DNA of 7,595 nt from JBLHKE01 sp047619485 (GTDB lineage: Bacteria > Verrucomicrobiota > Verrucomicrobiia > Verrucomicrobiales > DEV007). The stretch covers positions 1 to 7,595 of the forward strand of contig JBLHKE010000371.1 in the NCBI GenBank assembly GCA_047619485.1. The letters run 5' to 3'. Positions 1 through 6,534 of the stretch are shown here, piece after piece. The stretch's first letter is position 1; the number at the start of each line of letters is the position of its first letter. A program made the position numbers and the translations under genes. Under the pieces are notes generated by a model. The model was not told where the DNA came from, made no database searches, and saw only the letters and a list, made by a program, of their open reading frames with translations.

Positions 1-8
1 CACCCGAG

Positions 9-27
9 CCACCTGCCACCTGCCACC
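9..27. repeat. Short tandem repeat, unit CCACCTG
   Basis: Two complete copies of the 7-base unit CCACCTG (9-15 and 16-22) are followed by a partial CCACC (23-27). The array begins where the similarity of the neighbouring reverse transcriptase remnant to its family ends, so it marks the broken edge of that fragment. It may continue beyond the left edge with degenerate copies. Confidence 0.6.
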
Positions 28-145
28 GCAGCTTCGAGAGCATGCGGTAGCCGTCGGTGACTCAGTAATACGCATGGTGCCCGCGCAGCTTCTGGTTGAG
101 TTTGTGCTGCTGCACCTTCATGGGCAGCTGGCGGTTCTTCAATTG
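20..145 (-). pseudogene. Group II intron reverse transcriptase/maturase, C-terminal remnant
   Basis: Read on the minus strand from about 145 down, the frame gives NRQLPMKVQQHKLNQKLRG, then HHAYY, a TGA stop (64-62), then VTDGYRMLSKLRW. This closely follows the conserved C-terminal stretch of group II intron-encoded proteins, whose usual form is KL..KLRGHYAYYGVTGNYR. In intact members that protein is a reverse transcriptase and RNA maturase that splices and mobilises its intron. Here the glycine codon after the YY pair has become TGA, a TAA lies just before the fragment (148-146), and similarity stops at the CCACCTG repeat. No upstream catalytic domain is present in the 3' direction of the window, so this is a dead scrap of about 40 codons. 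Identification rests on motif recognition only. The left edge could hide a little more. Confidence 0.72.
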
Positions 146-151
146 TTAGGG

Positions 152-168
152 ATTTGCAAAAAGCAAAT
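152..168. promoter_or_regulatory. Small inverted repeat in the region upstream of the sulfatase
   Basis: ATTTGC (152-157) and GCAAAT (163-168) form a perfect 6-base inverted repeat around an A5 spacer, in an AT-rich stretch (about 141-190) between the intron remnant and the sulfatase. A weak sigma-70-like pair, TTGCAA (154-159) and AATAAA (176-181), overlaps it, so the site could be a promoter-operator for the sulfatase. It could also be a chance hairpin or a leftover terminator. Nothing else recognisable lies between 146 and 284 except an AGGAGG at 231-236, which sits too close to the TTG at 237 to serve it. Confidence 0.22.
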
Positions 169-284
169 TTCTAGCAATAAAAGAGATTGGCCCCCATGTT
201 GAATACTCATTTCTGAAGCCGCTCGTATCAAGGAGGTTGGTCTTCCGGCATTCAATCGGCTCCAGCGGTGAAAAGGATTACAAA

Positions 285-1838
285 ATGTCTCCCGCTTCGT
301 CTGCGTATCAGCTTCGAAGCTCTGATAAAAACATGAAACAACTGCTCCCCCTCACCCTTACCGTTCTCCTTCTGGCGTGTCTGGATGGAGCTGAGCCAAG
401 CGGAGAAAATTCATCCCGGCCCAATATCATCCTCTTGATGGGAGATGATCACGGTTGGGAAGAAGTCGGCTACAATGGTCATCCCTTTATAAAAACGCCT
501 TTTCTCGATGAAATGGCGGCTTCCGGTCTGCGCCTCGACAACTTCTATGCTCAGCCGGTTTGCTCTCCCACACGGGGCAACGTTCTGACCGGGCGGCATC
601 CCAATCGCTACGGGACATTTACTCCCGGCCGGTCGCTTCGTCCTGAGGAAATTACCGTCGCTCATCTTCTCCGCGATGCCGGATACGCGACAGGGCATTT
701 TGGAAAATGGCATGTCGGACCAGTCAAGAAAGGTTCGCCAACCAATCCCGGTGCGATGGGCTTTGATCAATGGCTGTCTCACGACAACTTTTTCGAAATG
801 GATCCGGTTCTTTCTCTAAACGGTGGGACACCAAAAAAATTCTACGGCGAGAGTTCAGAAATCCTCATCGATGAAGCGATCAATTATATCGAAGAGAAGA
901 AACATGCGGGGGCACCATTCTTCACTGTCGTCTGGTTTGGCTCTCCACACGAACCTTACAGCGGGATGGAGACCGACTTGGCCCTGTATCGCGATCTGCC
1001 GGAAAAATACAACGAGGTGGAAGTGAGTCTGACTTCCAACGAAACCGGACAACGAATTAAAAGGCCTCTGCGCGAGGTTTTGATCGAGCGCTATGCCGAG
1101 ATCACGGCCATGGATCGGTCGATCGGCAAACTGCGCAACGCCTTAAAAACACTCGGCCTCCGGGACAACACTTTGCTCTGGTATTGCGGCGACAATGGCA
1201 CCCCTCCAAGCGGCTTAACGGAATCTCAATTTCGTGGACTGAAGGGAAAGGTCTATGAGAACGGGATCCGCGTTCCCGGAGTGATTGAGTGGCCGAAGGG
1301 AATCCCCAAGCCTCGGTCTTCGACGGTGAATGCCGTCACCTCCGACATCCTGCCAACCTTGTGCGCGCTGGCCGGTGCCAAAACGCCGGATGTTCCTTTG
1401 GATGGGATCGATCTTGTTCCGCTTTTGAACGGGAAAATGACAACCCGTGGCGAAGCCATTGAGTTCTGGAATTTCCGCGGGAGTCGTGTCGATAAGGGTT
1501 CTCCAAAGCCCTACATCGAGCCGGAACTTCAGAAAGGCACCACCCCCTTGGCCAAAAAAATGGGAGGTCTCTTCACACGCAATTTTCGGAACGACCATCA
1601 CCCCGAAATCAGGGAGAAGGATTTCCTAGGACCGCGGGCAATCCTGACCGATGACTACAAGTTGGTCATCGATGGTGACAAGGGCACAGGGGTTGAACTA
1701 TTCGACCTAAAAAAAGACCTCGGTGAGAAAAACAATATTGCCGAAGCACATCCTGACATCGTTGAGCAGTTATCGAAGCAATTACGCGACTGGCAAGGGG
1801 GCGTGATGAACAGCCTGATGGGACGGGATTACAAATAG
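285..1838 (+). CDS. S1-family (arylsulfatase-type) sulfatase, exported
   Basis: This enzyme hydrolyses sulfate esters, probably on a polysaccharide or glycosaminoglycan outside the cytoplasm. From the ATG at 285 it has 517 residues. A signal peptide follows an N-region of about 17 residues (MKQLLPLTLTVLLLAC), and its LLAC is a plausible lipobox, so the protein may be a lipoprotein. The mature part opens with RPNIILLMGDDHGW, whose Asp pair binds calcium. The catalytic signature CSPTRGNVLTGR follows; its Cys (codon 561-563, residue 93) is the one converted to formylglycine. Further motifs are GHFGKWH, FGSPHEP, a DNG calcium ligand, KVYENGIRVPGVIEWP, and the C-terminal ELFDLKKDLGEKNNIA. All expected blocks are present, so it looks complete and active. 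The start is uncertain: ATG 285 has AAGGA 7 bases upstream, ATG 333 starts directly at the signal peptide, and TTG 237 only lengthens the frame. The natural substrate and exact S1 subfamily cannot be read from sequence. Maturation needs a formylglycine-generating enzyme or anSME encoded elsewhere. Confidence 0.93.
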   Translation: MSPASSAYQLRSSDKNMKQLLPLTLTVLLLACLDGAEPSGENSSRPNIILLMGDDHGWEEVGYNGHPFIKTPFLDEMAASGLRLDNFYAQPVCSPTRGNVLTGRHPNRYGTFTPGRSLRPEEITVAHLLRDAGYATGHFGKWHVGPVKKGSPTNPGAMGFDQWLSHDNFFEMDPVLSLNGGTPKKFYGESSEILIDEAINYIEEKKHAGAPFFTVVWFGSPHEPYSGMETDLALYRDLPEKYNEVEVSLTSNETGQRIKRPLREVLIERYAEITAMDRSIGKLRNALKTLGLRDNTLLWYCGDNGTPPSGLTESQFRGLKGKVYENGIRVPGVIEWPKGIPKPRSSTVNAVTSDILPTLCALAGAKTPDVPLDGIDLVPLLNGKMTTRGEAIEFWNFRGSRVDKGSPKPYIEPELQKGTTPLAKKMGGLFTRNFRNDHHPEIREKDFLGPRAILTDDYKLVIDGDKGTGVELFDLKKDLGEKNNIAEAHPDIVEQLSKQLRDWQGGVMNSLMGRDYK

Positions 1839-1962
1839 CCATTCAGCTCGCTTTCAGGGGCCGAGTGCCTGACCAGCAGCATGAGATCAGGATCTCTGAT
1901 TCGGTTCGATTTACGGGTTAGAATAAGGCGAAAATCCGACGATCGATGCACTCAAACTCATA

Positions 1963-3132
1963 TTATGGCTTGGCTCCATTGAGCTTGTGAAGAATATCCG
2001 TCCGCATCGCTGAATCTGAAATCTCCCCTGCCCAAGCCACGGCGGCTTCGTGATCGAGATCGGAAACGTTGTCCACAAAACTCAGGATAGCGCTGTCACG
2101 CATCGCGGATGACTCCTGTTCACCGAGCCACAGTCCGACTGCATTGAAGTCGCGTTTCGTCCATTTCTTAACCGCAGTGCTCAGAGCTTTATCTCTTTCC
2201 GGCACCGGCAAGTCACTCATCATCCAGTCGATGATCTCACCAGTTTCTGCGTGAACAATTTTCTCATCAAGGCCAACGAGAATCTTTCGACGCTCCTCAA
2301 TCGACCATTCGGATAGGGCATCACGCAGTCCGCTCACTCCACGCTGATGCTGTTCGGCGACGATCAGCCCATCCAATAGAAGCTCTCGCGTCTGGTCGTT
2401 GGATTCCGTCCGAGCAGCGAGCCAGATTCCCCTTGCTGCGCCACTCTCCAAGGCGGCGGCGGTGATCATCTCGACCGCGTCGTATTTCACCAATGCCTCT
2501 TTATCCATTTCCAACAGCGTCAGCGCTCGGGAGATGTCGGTTTTCAAAAATTCACAAATCCCGACGGCACGTCCCTCCGTCATCTTCTTTTCTGCCACTG
2601 CTGGAGCAAGCTCCCGCCAGGCGGCGTCGGGAGCTAGCTTGACCATCTCGGCAAGCACCATCGATCTAGTCCTCTCCATGTATTTGGCACCATGCGGTGC
2701 ATCGAAAATCTCCATCGCCCTGACAGGGTCGTGTTCGGCTAGTGCCTGCAGGGCTAGTGAGTTGACCATCGGATGCGTGGCAGTCTGATCGGCCAATTGC
2801 TCAGCCAACTCCAGGCGCTCGGCGGCATCGAGCCCGGACAGGATGGCGCGGACCTCGATCATCGAGTCCAAGACACCCTCCATTGTCGGCTCATCCATTG
2901 GGAATTGGACGAGCTGAAGCTTCTCAACCGCCCCTTTAATATCCACCGCAGACACTGCGACTGTCTTGACTTTGTCAGGCTCACTTCGAATCACCTGCTG
3001 GATTTGCACGGTATGCGCGATCTGCTCACGCGTATCGGCGTTGCTTTTCCGCTGCCAGATATTTGCGACGATCACCGCAATCAAGCAGACGGCGATGGCG
3101 AGAAGCGTGCTTTTAGGTAGAAATCGTGTCAT
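1963..3132 (-). CDS. Membrane-anchored helical-repeat protein, partner of the ECF sigma factor
   Basis: I do not recognise a named family. The 389-residue product begins MTRFLPKST and has one membrane helix (about residues 8-25, AIAVCLIAVIVAN). A polar linker and an almost wholly alpha-helical domain follow, presumably on the outer face of the membrane. The C-terminal part is a repeat with a period of 32 residues: Trp303, Trp335 and Trp367 are each followed ten residues later by Arg313, Arg345 and Arg377. Looser copies lie before them, around Trp237. The same pattern occurs at the end of the upstream sigma factor. The ATG lies 5 bases after that gene's TAA, with no clear Shine-Dalgarno sequence, so translation is probably coupled. 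Such repeats usually make protein-binding solenoids. A role in controlling or sensing with the sigma factor is inferred from position and shared repeat, not shown. It ends 124 bases from the convergent sulfatase, and no convincing terminator lies between them. Confidence 0.85.
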   Translation of the reverse strand: MTRFLPKSTLLAIAVCLIAVIVANIWQRKSNADTREQIAHTVQIQQVIRSEPDKVKTVAVSAVDIKGAVEKLQLVQFPMDEPTMEGVLDSMIEVRAILSGLDAAERLELAEQLADQTATHPMVNSLALQALAEHDPVRAMEIFDAPHGAKYMERTRSMVLAEMVKLAPDAAWRELAPAVAEKKMTEGRAVGICEFLKTDISRALTLLEMDKEALVKYDAVEMITAAALESGAARGIWLAARTESNDQTRELLLDGLIVAEQHQRGVSGLRDALSEWSIEERRKILVGLDEKIVHAETGEIIDWMMSDLPVPERDKALSTAVKKWTKRDFNAVGLWLGEQESSAMRDSAILSFVDNVSDLDHEAAVAWAGEISDSAMRTDILHKLNGAKP

Positions 3133-3137
3133 GGGAT

Positions 3138-5324
3138 TTAGTTTGGTAGCTTGTCGATATCGACCCCGAGTTGAGTCGCCTTTTGGCGCGCGGCTGGCTC
3201 ATCCTGTCGGCGCCAGACGATGAGCACATATTCCACCATCGACGAGCGCTTCCGTTCCGTACCAACCTGTCCGACAGCTTCAAGTGCGTGGGAAAAATCT
3301 TCATTTTTCACATGGAAGATCGTCTTTTGCTCGAGCGCCTTGTCACGGATTTTCCCTGGGGGTAAACTGTCCATCCATGCTCCTGCTGCTGCCTCATCCT
3401 CTGTCAGCCAGTCGCGTGTCACATGGGCGAGCGCCTCGTTCCGCAAGCTGTCGGTGGTGATTGTTTGCGCTAGTGCAAGCGACTCCGCACCACGCATTTC
3501 AGAGCCGAGCACTCTGACCTGCTGAACCATCGCAGTGTCGCGAATCACTCCGGCTGGGAGCGATTCGATCCACCCCGCCGACTCTGGCGCATCCACATCA
3601 TAGGTTCCTTTCACGAATCTCGAAACCGCATAGGCAAGCACCTCCGTCTCCTCACCAGCGAGCGTTTGCAAAAGCCAGTCACCTTTTTCCTGCATGCTGC
3701 CGTGCTTGGGCAGTGCCGCATGGTCGGCAAGCAAATGCCCGAACGTTTTTCCTTCCAGTCCTGCATCGAGTGCCAATCTCGCCACCTCGTCGAGTGACCA
3801 AGATTTTTTGTCAGTCGCCAATCGATTGACCAACATCCAGCGTTCACTCTGGTTTTCCTGTGCATGGATAAAACCAGCCACTTTTTCCCGACCGCCGGGC
3901 AAATCTACGATGGCCTCCAACACGGGCTGCGCGATTTTTTGCAGACTGGCAGGGTGCGCATACGCCAATAATTCGAAAGCCTTGCCGGGATCTACCTCTG
4001 AGAGACGCGGCATCAATATTTCCATGAGCATCGTCTGCGGCGAGTCGGCCCCGAGTCCGCGCCCCCCGAAACGCCCGTCGGCAGCAAGGGGCAGGAACCA
4101 TTCCACCATTCCGGCGATGTCCTGTTTTCCCCAATCAAACGCTTGTAGCTCGATGATTTTGAAATCTAGATCTGCCGCAATAACCCGTTCGAAAACCAAA
4201 CTTTTAGGCAGCACTTCCAGGAAGTAATCGAGCAGTAAGGATTCAAACGCGGTTTCCTTCGGGGTCTTGCCCAGCGAACTTGCAAGTGCTAGATCCAGGA
4301 ATTTCTCCGTCTCTTCCGGCGTCAGTTTTCGAAGCGCCTCCATGACGCGAATCATTCCAAAAAGATCGGTCTTCGTGAGTGCGATCGCGCTGATTTTTTC
4401 CATGAATGCATCGGGATTGGCGAGTGGCGAGAGCGCGTGGACACGAGTGGGCCTCGCGGAGAGCCGACCCGGTTCCACCGCACTGACGATCGCTTGCGGC
4501 CTTGACTCATGTAGTTCGGCTAGAGTCCTTTCGTATTCCTTCGCACGTCCGCGCTCGATCCCGAACGGAACAGAACCAATGGCGAGAATGATCGCCACAC
4601 AGGTGATCGTCGTTTTCAGTGCATTCATCGTGATAAGTGTGTTGGTTAGTAGTTGAGCAGAGGTCACTGCGGGAGCCGACGCCAGTGTGTTCACCGGCAG
4701 CGAGGCCGCAAAGGAAACGGGGGCAGCCTTCGCCCACTCAGCAGTCAGTCCTGCTGCCAGAGCCGTCGACGAGACCTTCACACCACGACTGGTGAGCCAG
4801 CCGTGAAGTTTTTCTAAAGTCCGCTTTATCCGCATCTTGCACGCAGCCTCCGTGCGTCCCGTCTGCTCCGCGATCTCTGAAAAACTGAGTCCGGAGAAAA
4901 AGCGTGAAAGTAGAATCTCCCGATCCGCGGCTGCCAATCGGTCGAGCGATTCCTCTAGGTGGGGCAAATCTTCAATGTCTGCATGCTGGTCGATCTCCGC
5001 TTGGGATTCCATTTCGAGTGCCTCCAGTTTACGCAAATGTTGCTGGCGTTTCCGCATCGCCATCGCGGCTTCGTAGCGCGTTGTGGTAAAAACCCATCCC
5101 TCGAGCGAGCTGTGCCCGTGCAATTTGGATGCCTTCCGTGCGAGTATCGCGAACACATTCTGCGTCACTTCCTCCGCCATTCCACGATCCGCCGTGCGCC
5201 GCATCGCCGAGGAAAAAGTGAGACCACTCAGAGCATCGACGACCCGTCGAAACGCAGCCTCGTCGCCGTTCTCAGCAAAGAGGGCGAGATCGTTGGGGAT
5301 AGTTTTTTGAACAGAATGACTCAC
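3138..5324 (-). CDS. ECF-type RNA polymerase sigma factor fused to a transmembrane helix and helical-repeat domain
   Basis: With the GTG start at 5324 the protein has 728 residues. Residues about 12-100 form sigma region 2 (ALFAENGDEAAF, then EEVTQNVFAILARKA and LEGWVFTTTRY), which binds core polymerase and the -10 element. Residues about 122-176 form region 4, a helix-turn-helix that reads the -35 element (DREILLSRFFSGLSFSEIAE, then RTEAACKMRIKR). An Ala-rich linker (about 185-225) leads to one membrane helix (about 235-254, TTITCVAIILAIGSVPFG). About 470 mostly helical residues follow. These end in four copies of a 31-33-residue repeat: Trp585, Leu618, Trp650 and Leu681, each with Arg at +10. 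The reading frame stays open up to an ATG at 5504, but the extra 60 residues resemble nothing in the family, and known relatives begin shortly before the ALFAENGDEAAF block. This sigma-plus-membrane-tail layout is known from Verrucomicrobiota and Planctomycetes. The signal and regulon are unknown. The partner gene starts 5 bases downstream. Confidence 0.88.
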   Translation of the reverse strand: MSHSVQKTIPNDLALFAENGDEAAFRRVVDALSGLTFSSAMRRTADRGMAEEVTQNVFAILARKASKLHGHSSLEGWVFTTTRYEAAMAMRKRQQHLRKLEALEMESQAEIDQHADIEDLPHLEESLDRLAAADREILLSRFFSGLSFSEIAEQTGRTEAACKMRIKRTLEKLHGWLTSRGVKVSSTALAAGLTAEWAKAAPVSFAASLPVNTLASAPAVTSAQLLTNTLITMNALKTTITCVAIILAIGSVPFGIERGRAKEYERTLAELHESRPQAIVSAVEPGRLSARPTRVHALSPLANPDAFMEKISAIALTKTDLFGMIRVMEALRKLTPEETEKFLDLALASSLGKTPKETAFESLLLDYFLEVLPKSLVFERVIAADLDFKIIELQAFDWGKQDIAGMVEWFLPLAADGRFGGRGLGADSPQTMLMEILMPRLSEVDPGKAFELLAYAHPASLQKIAQPVLEAIVDLPGGREKVAGFIHAQENQSERWMLVNRLATDKKSWSLDEVARLALDAGLEGKTFGHLLADHAALPKHGSMQEKGDWLLQTLAGEETEVLAYAVSRFVKGTYDVDAPESAGWIESLPAGVIRDTAMVQQVRVLGSEMRGAESLALAQTITTDSLRNEALAHVTRDWLTEDEAAAGAWMDSLPPGKIRDKALEQKTIFHVKNEDFSHALEAVGQVGTERKRSSMVEYVLIVWRRQDEPAARQKATQLGVDIDKLPN

Positions 5325-5369
5325 TCTAGTCAGGCAACTGCAGGCAATCACCGCAAAGTAACAGCTAAA

Positions 5370-5384
5370 TGGAAAATCTTTCCA
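5370..5384. promoter_or_regulatory. Inverted repeat upstream of the sigma factor gene, possible operator
   Basis: TGGAAA (5370-5375) and TTTCCA (5379-5384) form a perfect 6-base inverted repeat with spacer ATC, centred about 53 bases before the GTG start of the sigma gene. The size and position would suit a dimeric regulator. A lone 15-base palindrome of this strength can occur by chance. The rest of 5325-5505 shows no recognisable gene; its open minus frame lacks family similarity. Confidence 0.25.
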
Positions 5385-5505
5385 GGAGGGCGGTAAAACA
5401 CTGCAAACCAAAGGCTGGAACAACGAGTCCGGACACGTGGTTAGTCCATCAGGCAAGATGTCAGACGGCGGAATCCAAGGGGAGCCGGGGTAAGTATCGG
5501 CCATT

Positions 5506-5543
5506 GGTAGCCTCCGGGCTACTCCGATTTGTCGAAGGCTACC
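5506..5543. repeat. Nested palindromic (REP-like) element
   Basis: Three related inverted repeats are packed into 38 bases. The outer arms are GGTAGCC (5506-5512) and GGCTACC (5537-5543). The left arm can also pair locally as GTAGCC-TCCG-GGCTAC (5507-5522). A second hairpin is CTCCGA-TTTG-TCGAAG (5522-5537), with one G-T wobble. The two folds with tetraloops are stacked end to end and compete with the outer stem. The element covers the recombinase remnant's TAG (5541-5539) and lies between it and the sigma gene. No T-run follows on either strand, so a classical terminator is unlikely. It resembles an intergenic repetitive palindrome, but only one copy is visible here. Confidence 0.5.
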
Positions 5544-5581
5544 CCTGCCCGGCTGCCTTCCTCCGCTGGTGCCGCACCGCG

Positions 5582-5608
5582 TTCTTGCACTTCTTGCACT
5601 TCTTGCAC
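5582..5608. repeat. Triplicated 9-base tandem repeat in the recombinase tail
   Basis: TTCTTGCAC occurs three times in perfect register (5582-5590, 5591-5599, 5600-5608). On the minus strand it encodes CKKCKKCKN at the second cysteine knuckle of the C-terminal zinc finger. Related fingers usually have a single CxxC there, so one unit looks like a slippage duplication that preserved the frame. Confidence 0.85.
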
Positions 5609-6496
5609 CCGGTCACCCTGTTCTCCGCTCCGTCACCCCTGTCCTTGTGCTTGCGGTGGAAGTCGTCCACCAGTTTCACCTCGCCGCACTTCGTGCACAT
5701 TTTCGTCCCGGCTGGTAAGACTTCCTCTGGACTAGCGAGACAAGTCCGTTTGCGATTCCAGGAAACGATCGCCCCCCCATTCGCCGGCAATAGCTCTGGG
5801 GCGAGGGTGAACGCGATGATTGACTCGCCCCGGAAGTGGATTTTTAAGAACAGTGACTTGATCAATTTCTTGCGCTCCGCATCGGTCGTCGACGCGTCCA
5901 GTGCCTTCGCCCCTTCGGCGACAAATTTGACCGCCTCCAAACCTTCCTTCTCGGTAGTATCGTCCTCAGCCCCCCGCTGCGCATCGGCCAGCCTCCTGAT
6001 CCTCGATCTCTCCTCGGAGAGTTTACCCTTCCGCGCCTTAAGTTCGTCCAGGTCGATCGAGCCACCCTCGTAGGCATCCATGAGCCTCCTCTCACGTCGC
6101 TTCACCTGGTCTAGTTGCTTCTCGATATCTGGTCCGCCGAGCGGGAAGGATGACACCGTATCGCGGGCACCGCGCTCGGACTCGGAAATGATCTCGGCCA
6201 CCAACTCTTCGTCCGACAGCATCTCCTTGACGAACGCCAGCGTTAGTTCCTCCTGTGCCTCGATGCGGTTCCAGGGCTGATTGCACCGCGGCAGTTTACT
6301 CTTCGGAAACCCCTCGGGCGATGAGAATACGACGATGCTGCCTCCCACGTTAATGAGGGCGCCGGCCCTTTTGAAATGATCCAATATCCCGAGAGATGAC
6401 AGATCATCTGGCCTAAGGAGCCGGCTCATTTCGCTGACCATCATCCAAACTCGGCTGACTTTTGGCACCCTCCGCGGAAATTTCCTAATAACGCTT

Positions 6497-6518
6497 GAAC
6501 GGACTTGGAACTCCGTTC
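6497..6518. promoter_or_regulatory. Inverted repeat just upstream of the DUF1549 gene, possible operator
   Basis: GAACGGA (6497-6503) and TCCGTTC (6512-6518) form a perfect 7-base inverted repeat around an 8-base spacer. It ends 16 bases before the ATG at 6535. It could be an operator or a leader hairpin. A weak promoter-like TTGGCA (6462-6467) and TAATAA (6486-6491) pair with an 18-base gap lies upstream. The repeat overlaps the implausible first codons of the recombinase frame, which fits regulatory rather than coding DNA. Confidence 0.35.
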
Positions 6519-6534
6519 TACGATGCACGATTCA

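Larger units (their letters stand above)
5539..6528 (-). pseudogene. Serine recombinase remnant, 5'-truncated and internally deleted
   Basis: The minus frame (329 codons from a GTG at 6528) keeps parts of a large serine recombinase, an enzyme that cuts and rejoins DNA through a serine. Residues about 28-75 match the second half of the resolvase catalytic domain: VSEMSRLLRPDDLSSLGILD holds the two catalytic arginines (36 and 39), and SSPEGF follows. The N-terminal part with the active serine is absent. Residues 1-25 look unrelated and lie only 6 bases from a divergent gene start. After SPEGF the frame jumps, at about 6280-6303, straight into the end of the zinc-ribbon region and a coiled coil (about 134-186, DIEKQLDQVKRRERRLMDAY). 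The central recombinase domain of roughly 150 residues or more is therefore missing. The tail (residues 278-314) carries CTKC and a run of CKK units, like a CxxC...CxxC zinc finger. It cannot be a working recombinase. The open frame may be recent decay, or the tail may still be expressed. Confidence 0.75.

Noticed and set aside
9..27. CRISPR-like array
   Set aside because: The units are 7 bases with no spacers; it is a simple tandem repeat.
1883..1900. GAGATC-AG-GATCTC and overlapping ATCAG...CTGAT as a terminator between the convergent sulfatase and helical-repeat genes
   Set aside because: The stems are 5-6 bases, the first has a 2-base loop, and no T-run follows on either strand. The rest of 1839-1962 shows nothing recognisable.
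5325..5504. N-terminal extension of the sigma factor to the ATG at 5504
   Set aside because: The extra 60 residues are Pro/Cys/Ser-rich and unlike the family, whose members begin shortly before the ALFAENGDEAAF block. The GTG at 5324 fits better.
5369..6073. Plus-strand open frame of 234 codons opposite the recombinase remnant
   Set aside because: Its Ser/Phe/Pro-rich low-complexity content is the antisense shadow of the recombinase coiled coil. It has no domain or ribosome-binding site.
5539..6528. Intact integrase with nearby attachment sites (integrated element)
   Set aside because: The catalytic serine and the central domain are missing, and no direct repeats or cargo genes bound an element.
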